Position numbers and translations under genes: made by a program. A DNA stretch of 64,000 bases, from positions 1,426,001-1,490,000 of the forward strand of contig CP018628.1 of NCBI GenBank assembly GCA_002271215.1, read 5' to 3'. Below the pieces are notes generated by a model. It ran no database searches. It worked only from the letters and a program-made list of their open reading frames with translations, and was not told the origin of the DNA. The stretch's first letter is position 1. Every line of letters starts with the position of its first letter. Source of the DNA: Lelliottia jeotgali. Its GTDB lineage: Bacteria; Pseudomonadota; Gammaproteobacteria; Enterobacterales; Enterobacteriaceae. Below, piece by piece: positions 58,599 through 64,000 of this stretch.

Positions 58599-60166
58599 CG
58601 GATCACAGCCACGAAAACTGGCGGCCCGCCAGTAATCCGTGGGCAGTGGCGATTGTTGTCACTCTCGCGGTGTTTATGGAGATCCTCGACACCACTATCG
58701 TCAACGTGGCGCTCCCGCACGTGGCCGGTTCGCTCTCAGCCAGCTACGATGAATCGACCTGGGTGCTCACCAGCTATCTGGTCGCCAATGGTATCGTGCT
58801 GCCCATTTCGGCGTTTCTCAGCCGGGTGTTTGGCCGCAAGCAATTCTTCCTGATCTGCATTGTGATGTTCACCATCTGCTCCTTCCTGTGCGGCATTGCC
58901 ACGGAACTGTGGCAAATCATTCTGTTTCGCATCATGCAGGGCTTTTTTGGCGGTGGCCTTCAGCCGACGCAGCAGTCGGTACTGCTCGACTACTTCAAAC
59001 CCGAGGATCGCGGCAAAGCCTTTGGCCTGTCGTCGATTGCGATCATCGTCGCACCGGTGCTGGGGCCAACGCTCGGTGGCTGGATCACCGATAACTACTC
59101 CTGGCGCTGGGTCTTTTTTATCAATATACCGGTCGGGATCATGACGGTGCTGGCGATTTACCAGTTACTGGAGGATCCGCCGTGGGAGCGTAAATCCGAA
59201 GACAAACTGTCTATCGACTGGACGGGGATTGGCCTGATCGCCCTCGGGCTCGGCTGTCTGCAGGTGATGCTCGATCGCGGCGAAGACGATGACTGGTTCT
59301 ACTCGAACTTTATCCGTACCTTCGCGGTACTGACGCTTATTGGCATCATCGGCGCGATTTACTGGCTCCTTTACGCCAAAAAACCGGTGGTGGATCTGCG
59401 CTGCATGAAAGACAAAAACTTTGCCGTGGCTTGTTTGCTGATGGGCGGCATGGCGATGATTTTGTACGGCAGTTCGGTGGTGATCCCGCAGCTGGCGCAG
59501 CAGGATTTGGGCTACACCGCCACCTGGTCCGGGATGGTGCTCTCGCCCGGCGCGGTGCTGATTGTCCTGACCATCCCGCTGGTGCTGAAACTGATGCCCA
59601 TCGTGCAAACGCGCTGGATCATCGCCTTTGGTTTCGCCTGTCTGGCGGTATCGTTCTTCTGGTCGCGAACCCTGACGCCGGATATTGATTTCGAAACACT
59701 GGTGCTCTTTCGTAGCGCCCAGTCTTTCGGGCTGGGGTTCCTGTTTGTTCCGCTCACCACCATCGCTTTTATTTCGATACCGAGGCAGCTCAACGGCGAC
59801 GCCGCCGCGCTGTTTACCATGTTCCGTAACGTCGCGGGATCGATCGGGATTTCTCTCTCGACCGCCGCCATCACCGAGCGCGCCCAGACGCATAGCGCGC
59901 ATCTGGCCTATCACGCCTCGCCCTTTAACGAGCAATTCCAGCTGGCGCTGCGGGAGTCGGCGCAGGCAATCCAGAACTTCACGACTCAGGTCGGCAATCC
60001 GCTGGATATTGCCACCGGGCGCATGTACCAGACCATGATTGAACAGTCGCGTTTTCTGGCCTACGTGGACGTTTTCACGATCCTGAGCGCGGTTGCGTTA
60101 CTGCTTATCCCGTTTTGTTTGTTGCTCTCGCCGGTGAAAAGCGAAGGCAGTGCAGGAGCACATTGA
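58595..60166 (+). CDS. EmrB-like DHA2 drug:H+ antiporter
   Basis: A 523-residue major-facilitator protein with about 14 helices, the DHA2 (EmrB/QacA) type. Motif A-like LSRVFGRKQFF and the antiporter motif C APVLGPTLGGWITDNYSWRW are present, and MEILDTTIVNVALPHVAGSL is typical for helix 1. It should expel a drug or other hydrophobic compound through the EmrA-like adaptor. It overlaps the adaptor by four bases and the outer-membrane gene by one (TGATG). Confidence 0.9.
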   Translation: MTDHSHENWRPASNPWAVAIVVTLAVFMEILDTTIVNVALPHVAGSLSASYDESTWVLTSYLVANGIVLPISAFLSRVFGRKQFFLICIVMFTICSFLCGIATELWQIILFRIMQGFFGGGLQPTQQSVLLDYFKPEDRGKAFGLSSIAIIVAPVLGPTLGGWITDNYSWRWVFFINIPVGIMTVLAIYQLLEDPPWERKSEDKLSIDWTGIGLIALGLGCLQVMLDRGEDDDWFYSNFIRTFAVLTLIGIIGAIYWLLYAKKPVVDLRCMKDKNFAVACLLMGGMAMILYGSSVVIPQLAQQDLGYTATWSGMVLSPGAVLIVLTIPLVLKLMPIVQTRWIIAFGFACLAVSFFWSRTLTPDIDFETLVLFRSAQSFGLGFLFVPLTTIAFISIPRQLNGDAAALFTMFRNVAGSIGISLSTAAITERAQTHSAHLAYHASPFNEQFQLALRESAQAIQNFTTQVGNPLDIATGRMYQTMIEQSRFLAYVDVFTILSAVALLLIPFCLLLSPVKSEGSAGAH

Positions 60167-61689
60167 TGATCTACACACGTTTGTCCCCCCTGTTTTTAGT
60201 GTTGTTGTTAGCCGGATGCGCCGTGGGGCCGGACTATCAGCCGCCCGCGCCGACTACGCCCGCGAAGTGGAACGATCCGGGCGATACGGGAGTGAAATCG
60301 AAAGCCGAGAGCACGGCGGTGAATCCGCGCTGGTGGAAAACCTTTGGCTCCGCGCAGCTCGACAGCCTGATTGAACGGGCGATTGCTGGAAACCTCTCGC
60401 TGCAACAAACGGTTCTGCGCATCGCTGGAGCCCGCGAGCAGATTAACCAGGCGGGCGGGGCGTTTTATCCTTCCGTGAACGGCAACTTACAGGCTACCCG
60501 CCAGCAGTTGGGTCTGGAAGGAGAGCTGAAATCGCACGGAGTTTACGATCAGATAGATAACGTCGACCCCGATTTGAAAGGCGCGCTGGGTCCGCTCACC
60601 CAGCCGGTGAACCTCTATCAGGGCAGCTTTGACGCTCAGTGGGAGCTCGACCTGTGGGGCAAAGTGCGACGTCAGGTGGAAGGCGCAGAGGCGCAGCAGC
60701 GGGCGGCCATTGAGCAGCGTAACGACGCGCTGGTGTCCCTGGAAGCGGAAGTGGCGCGCGCCTGGCTGCAGCTGCGCGGCGCGCAAAGCGTGATGGCGAC
60801 GCTCAATACGCAAATTGAGAGCGCGCAGCAAACCCTCGATCTCACTGAGAGCCGCCAGCGCGGTGGGCTGTCGCCGCAGATGGACGTGGAAAACGCCCGC
60901 GCGCAATTGGGCAATCTGGAAGCTCAGCTCCCGCAATATCAGGCTCAGGAGCGTCAGGCGATGAACGGGCTGGCTATTTTGCTTGGCAAACCGCCGGGTG
61001 CGCTCGACAGCGAGCTGCGTTCTGTTCAACCGCTCCCGGCGTTGCCGGAGATTGTGCCGACGGGCATCCCGTCAACCCTCGCCCGCCGTCGTCCGGACGT
61101 GCGCGAGGCGGAGGCCAATCTTCATGCGGCGACGGCACAAATTGGTGTGTCCGTCGCCGAGCTGTTCCCTAGCGTGTCGCTCTCCGGGCAGTTTGGCCTG
61201 CGCAACAGCGAAACCAACTGGCTCACGGACTGGAGCAGCCATTTTTACAGCGTCGGACCGCAGGTTTCGATTCCGATTTTCCAGGGCGGACGGCTGGTCT
61301 CCAGCGTCAAAGTGGCGCGTGCGCAGCAGGGCGCTGCGGTGCTGGACTATCGTCAGACGGTACTCACCGCGCTGGGGGATGTGGAAAACGCGCTGGTCAG
61401 CTATCGCACGGATCAGCAGCGTGAGGCCGGTTTAGGCAAAACCATCGATGCGCTGCAAAACGCCTTTGATCTGGCGAGCGACAGCTATCGCCAGGGTATC
61501 GCCAGCTTTATCGATGTGCTGGATGCCCAGCGCCAGCTGGCTCAGGCGCAGCAGCAGCGCGCGCAGGCCCAGGTGCAAAGTGCACTCGATCTGGTGGCGC
61601 TCTACAAGGCGCTCGGCGGGGGCTGGGAGCCGTATCAGCAGGTGAATTTGCCGGATTATTCGGTGTTTGGCGACGCCCCGCGTGGATAA
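60166..61689 (+). CDS. Outer-membrane efflux lipoprotein (NodT/OprM family)
   Basis: A 507-residue TolC-fold channel anchored as a lipoprotein: the lipobox is LLAGC with Cys18 (MIYTRLSPLFLVLLLAGCAV). Paired repeats with conserved NLEAQLPQYQAQERQAMNGL and PSTLARRRPDVREAEANLHA-type segments mark the NodT family. Its dedicated presence behind the EmrAB-like pair gives a self-contained three-part exporter, not one using TolC. Start ATG overlaps the previous stop (TGATG); 17 upstream in-frame codons belong to the preceding gene. Confidence 0.9.
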   Translation: MIYTRLSPLFLVLLLAGCAVGPDYQPPAPTTPAKWNDPGDTGVKSKAESTAVNPRWWKTFGSAQLDSLIERAIAGNLSLQQTVLRIAGAREQINQAGGAFYPSVNGNLQATRQQLGLEGELKSHGVYDQIDNVDPDLKGALGPLTQPVNLYQGSFDAQWELDLWGKVRRQVEGAEAQQRAAIEQRNDALVSLEAEVARAWLQLRGAQSVMATLNTQIESAQQTLDLTESRQRGGLSPQMDVENARAQLGNLEAQLPQYQAQERQAMNGLAILLGKPPGALDSELRSVQPLPALPEIVPTGIPSTLARRRPDVREAEANLHAATAQIGVSVAELFPSVSLSGQFGLRNSETNWLTDWSSHFYSVGPQVSIPIFQGGRLVSSVKVARAQQGAAVLDYRQTVLTALGDVENALVSYRTDQQREAGLGKTIDALQNAFDLASDSYRQGIASFIDVLDAQRQLAQAQQQRAQAQVQSALDLVALYKALGGGWEPYQQVNLPDYSVFGDAPRG

Positions 61690-61797
61690 CGTTCAGAGGA
61701 TTGGGCAAGAAACAGACAGGAACGCCACATTCGCGTTTTGCAGGGGCGGAGTATAACTATCCGGCACCCATCAAACGAACATTGTGAGGAACGACAT

Positions 61798-62835
61798 ATG
61801 CGTTATCAAAAACTGGGCAATACCGGTCTGTTTGTTTCTGAACTGTGCCTCGGCACCATGACCTTTGGCGGTGAAAGCGGCATGTGGGGTAAAATTGGTC
61901 AGCTTCAGCAGAGCGATGCGGAAAAGCTGGTTGGTCGCGCGCTCGATGCCGGAATTAACTTTATCGACACCGCCAACGTCTATTCGGAAGGGCGCTCCGA
62001 GGAGATCACCGGCCAGGCGCTGAAAAATCTTAAGATCCCGCGTGAAAACGTGGTTGTCGCTACCAAAGTCTTCGGCGAAACCGGCACGGCGGGCGTCAAT
62101 TCGCGCGGCAGTTCGCGCTATCACATCATTAACAGCGTCAAAGAGAGCCTGCGCCGCATGCAGCTCGATCATATCGATCTCTATCAGCTGCACGGTTTCG
62201 ACCCGGCAACGCCGATCGAAGAGACGCTCTACGCCCTGGATAATCTGGTGCAGCACGGTCACGTGCGCTACATCGGCGTATCAAACTGGGCGGCGTGGCA
62301 AATCACCAAAGCGCTGGGGATTTCCGAGCGTCTCGGGCTGGCACGTTTTGCCTCGCTGCAGGCGTATTACACCATCGCCGGGCGCGATCTCGAACGTGAG
62401 CTGGTACCGATGATGCAAAGTGAAGGCGTCGGGCTGATGGTCTGGAGCCCACTGGCCGGTGGTTTACTGAGCGGAAAATATGGCCGTGACGGCCAGAGCG
62501 AAGCGGGCAGTCGTCGTCAGGAGTTTGACTTCCCGCCGGTGGAAAAAGATCGCGCGTTCGACTGTGTCGATGTGATGCGCACCATTGCTGAGAGCAAAGG
62601 CGTGTCGGTGGCGCAGATCGCGCTGGCGTGGCTGCTGCATCAGAAAGTGGTGAGCAGCGTGATCATTGGCGCCAAACGCGTCGATCAGCTGGACGATAAT
62701 ATCGCCGCGACCGCGATTCGTCTGAGCGACGATGAACTGCAACAGCTCGACGCCGTCAGCGCGCTGCCGCGGGAATATCCGGGCTGGATGCTGGAGCGCC
62801 AGGGTGAATATCGCCAGAATCAGCTGAAGGGTTAA
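61798..62835 (+). CDS. Aldo/keto reductase
   Basis: A 345-residue NADPH-dependent aldo/keto reductase. The catalytic tetrad is Asp57, Tyr62, Lys90 and His132 (NFIDTANVYSEG, VVVATKVFG, YQLHGFD). The C-terminal SSVIIGAKRVDQLDDNI binds cofactor. The start MRYQKLGNTGLFVSELCLGT follows GAGGAACGACAT; 20 in-frame codons upstream are unlikely. It is 108 bp from the efflux operon. The natural substrate is unknown; related enteric proteins reduce aldehydes or methylglyoxal. Confidence 0.9.
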   Translation: MRYQKLGNTGLFVSELCLGTMTFGGESGMWGKIGQLQQSDAEKLVGRALDAGINFIDTANVYSEGRSEEITGQALKNLKIPRENVVVATKVFGETGTAGVNSRGSSRYHIINSVKESLRRMQLDHIDLYQLHGFDPATPIEETLYALDNLVQHGHVRYIGVSNWAAWQITKALGISERLGLARFASLQAYYTIAGRDLERELVPMMQSEGVGLMVWSPLAGGLLSGKYGRDGQSEAGSRRQEFDFPPVEKDRAFDCVDVMRTIAESKGVSVAQIALAWLLHQKVVSSVIIGAKRVDQLDDNIAATAIRLSDDELQQLDAVSALPREYPGWMLERQGEYRQNQLKG

Positions 62836-62843
62836 CCTTTTTT

Positions 62844-62936
62844 GCCGGATGCGCTTTGCTTATCCGGCCTACAAAACATCCTCAATTTGATCCCCCGTAG
62901 GCCGGATAAGCGAAGCGTCATCCGGCTTTTTTATTT
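62844..62936. repeat. BIME: two inverted REP elements, the second with terminator character
   Basis: GCCGGATGCGCTTTGCTTATCC...GGCCTAC (62844-62872) and its inverse GTAGGCCGGATAAGCG...CATCCGGC (62897-62926), the latter followed by TTTTTTATTTC. They separate the reductase from the glucosidase gene. Confidence 0.85.
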
Positions 62937-62993
62937 CTATCCCGCTCACAAAAAACGATCCTTCCCTTTGCTTGATTTTTCATCTTTAGCTAT

Positions 62994-63026
62994 ATGACTA
63001 GTCATAAAATTTAAATGACTAGTCAT
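62994..63026 (+). promoter_or_regulatory. Twin 12-bp palindromic operators before the glucosidase gene
   Basis: ATGACTAGTCAT occurs twice (62994-63005 and 63015-63026), both perfect, with centres 21 bp apart, that is two helical turns. The first is also part of a 14-bp palindrome TATGACTAGTCATA. The second ends 13 bp before the ATG. A GntR-type repressor is likely by pattern; no regulator gene is inside the window. Confidence 0.75.
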
Positions 63027-63039
63027 ATAGGGAGAGACC

Positions 63040-64000
63040 ATGAAGCAATCACTGCCAGCTAACTTTTTATGGGGTAACTCGGTGTCCAGCATGCAGACCG
63101 AGGGGGCGTGGAACGAGGGCGGAAAAGGGATGTCGGTGTACGACATCCGTGAAGCCGGTGAAAATGCCTCCGACTGGAAAGTCGCCACCGACTCCTATCA
63201 TCGCTACAAAGAAGATTTCGATTTAATGCAGGATCTGGGCATGAACTGCTACCGCTTCCAGATCTCCTGGAGCCGCGTCTGCCCTCAGGGCGACGGGGAA
63301 TTCAATGAAGAAGGCATCGCGTTCTACGATCGTTTCATCGACGATCTGATCGCGCGCGGTATCGAGCCGATGGTCTGCCTGTATCACTTCGACATGCCGC
63401 TGGCGCTGGCCCAGGAGTACAACGGCTTTAACGACCGCCGGGTGCTGGATGCGTTCGTGCGCTACGGCAAAAAGATGATCGACTGCTACGGCGACCGCGT
63501 AAAGTACTGGCTGACCTTTAACGAGCAGAACATTTTCCACATGCCGGAAGCGTTCCGGGTTTCAGGCTACATGAAGGGCGAGCAAACTCTGCGTGAACTT
63601 TATGAAGTTCAGCACCATACGATGGTGGCGCACATGGCGCTGACGGAGTATCTGCATCAGGCGAAACCGGGCCAGATGATGGGCGGCATGCTGGCGCACC
63701 AGCTGATCTATCCGGCAACCTGCAAGCCGCGCGACATCTTCTGCGCCCAGCAGTACGACGAGTTCCTCAACCAGAACCTGCTGCGGGTCTTTGCGGGGCA
63801 AGGCTACAGCCCGGCGGTGATGGCGGTGGTTGAGCAGCAAGGCTTCGGCGATATTTATCGCGCGGAAGATTTGGCCCTGTTGGCGCGCACCAAAAACGAC
63901 TTCATGGCCTTCAGCTACTACGCGAGTAAAACCCTCGACAGCGATCCGATCCCGGAAGGCACGCCGGTCAACTACTACCTGACGCACGGCGAGAAAAACA
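63040..64000 (+). CDS. GH1 6-phospho-beta-glucosidase, N-terminal part (runs off the window)
   Basis: The first 320 residues of a glycoside hydrolase family 1 enzyme. NFLWGNSVSSMQTEGAWNEGG is the family start; the acid/base glutamate is Glu162 in LTFNEQN, where many relatives have NEP or NEI. LGMNCYRFQISWSRVCPQG and DMPLALAQEYNGF are typical of the 6-phospho-beta-glucosidase group, which acts on PTS-imported beta-glucosides such as cellobiose or arbutin. The nucleophile glutamate lies past the window. GGGAGAG precedes the ATG. Partner PTS genes, if any, would be to the right. Confidence 0.88.
   Translation, partial: MKQSLPANFLWGNSVSSMQTEGAWNEGGKGMSVYDIREAGENASDWKVATDSYHRYKEDFDLMQDLGMNCYRFQISWSRVCPQGDGEFNEEGIAFYDRFIDDLIARGIEPMVCLYHFDMPLALAQEYNGFNDRRVLDAFVRYGKKMIDCYGDRVKYWLTFNEQNIFHMPEAFRVSGYMKGEQTLRELYEVQHHTMVAHMALTEYLHQAKPGQMMGGMLAHQLIYPATCKPRDIFCAQQYDEFLNQNLLRVFAGQGYSPAVMAVVEQQGFGDIYRAEDLALLARTKNDFMAFSYYASKTLDSDPIPEGTPVNYYLTHGEKN

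Noticed and set aside
59165..59935. 256-codon open frame antisense to the EmrB-like gene
   Set aside because: Composition is His/Arg/Gln rich as expected for a shadow of a GC-rich membrane-protein gene; no motif seen.

Overview
This is a stretch of chromosome from a member of the Enterobacteriaceae. Gene order runs as in the E. coli gal-mod-bio-uvrB-moa-ybh-rhlE-dinG-gln-dps-ompX-mntR interval. A histidine-utilisation (hut) cluster between ybhC and ybhB, an ERIC element, several REP/BIME-type palindromes and a GC-rich 41-bp repeat family fit the Enterobacter / Lelliottia / Leclercia group better than Escherichia. The genus is inference; no rRNA or tRNA gene is present to test it. No phage, insertion sequence, CRISPR array or plasmid gene was seen.

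Layout. 1-6026: 5' half of galE with its two GalR/GalS operators, then the molybdate block (modF-modE leftward, acrZ and modABC rightward). 6027-9314: ybhA, pgl, ybhC. 9507-15296: hut cluster, in which hutI and hutH are open but hutG has a frameshifted tail, hutC is a remnant with a large internal deletion, and hutU carries two single-base deletions. 15299-15467: 41-bp tandem repeats. 15482-21141: ybhB and the divergent biotin genes bioA / bioBFCD around a BirA operator, with an ERIC inserted in the bioB leader. 21104-21826: an orphan UrtE/LivF-like ATPase. 22438-24548: SOS-controlled uvrB. 24651-28614: ybhK, then the molybdopterin operon moaABCDE behind a ModE site and a Moco riboswitch. 28672-33004: ybhL, the ybhP-clsB-ybhN operon and ybhQ. 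32966-38652: the cecR-ybhGFSR exporter operon. 38885-43598: rhlE, dinG, ybiB. 43714-48322: ybiJ, ybiI, an mcbA-like gene, rlmF, ybiO. 48460-50664: glnHPQ. 51027-57410: dps, rhtA, ompX, opgE, mntS, mntR, ybiR.

57513-64000 departs from the E. coli order as I know it: a complete tripartite efflux operon (EmrA-like adaptor, EmrB-like DHA2 transporter, NodT-type outer-membrane lipoprotein), an aldo/keto reductase, and the 5' part of a GH1 6-phospho-beta-glucosidase preceded by twin palindromic operators.

The genes connect through shared regulators. ModE sites lie in front of both modABC and moaABCDE, linking molybdate uptake to cofactor synthesis. LexA-type boxes precede uvrB and dinG. NtrC-type sites and a sigma-54 promoter precede glnHPQ. 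The most informative anomaly is the decaying hut cluster: the operators remain, but the repressor and urocanase genes are broken.
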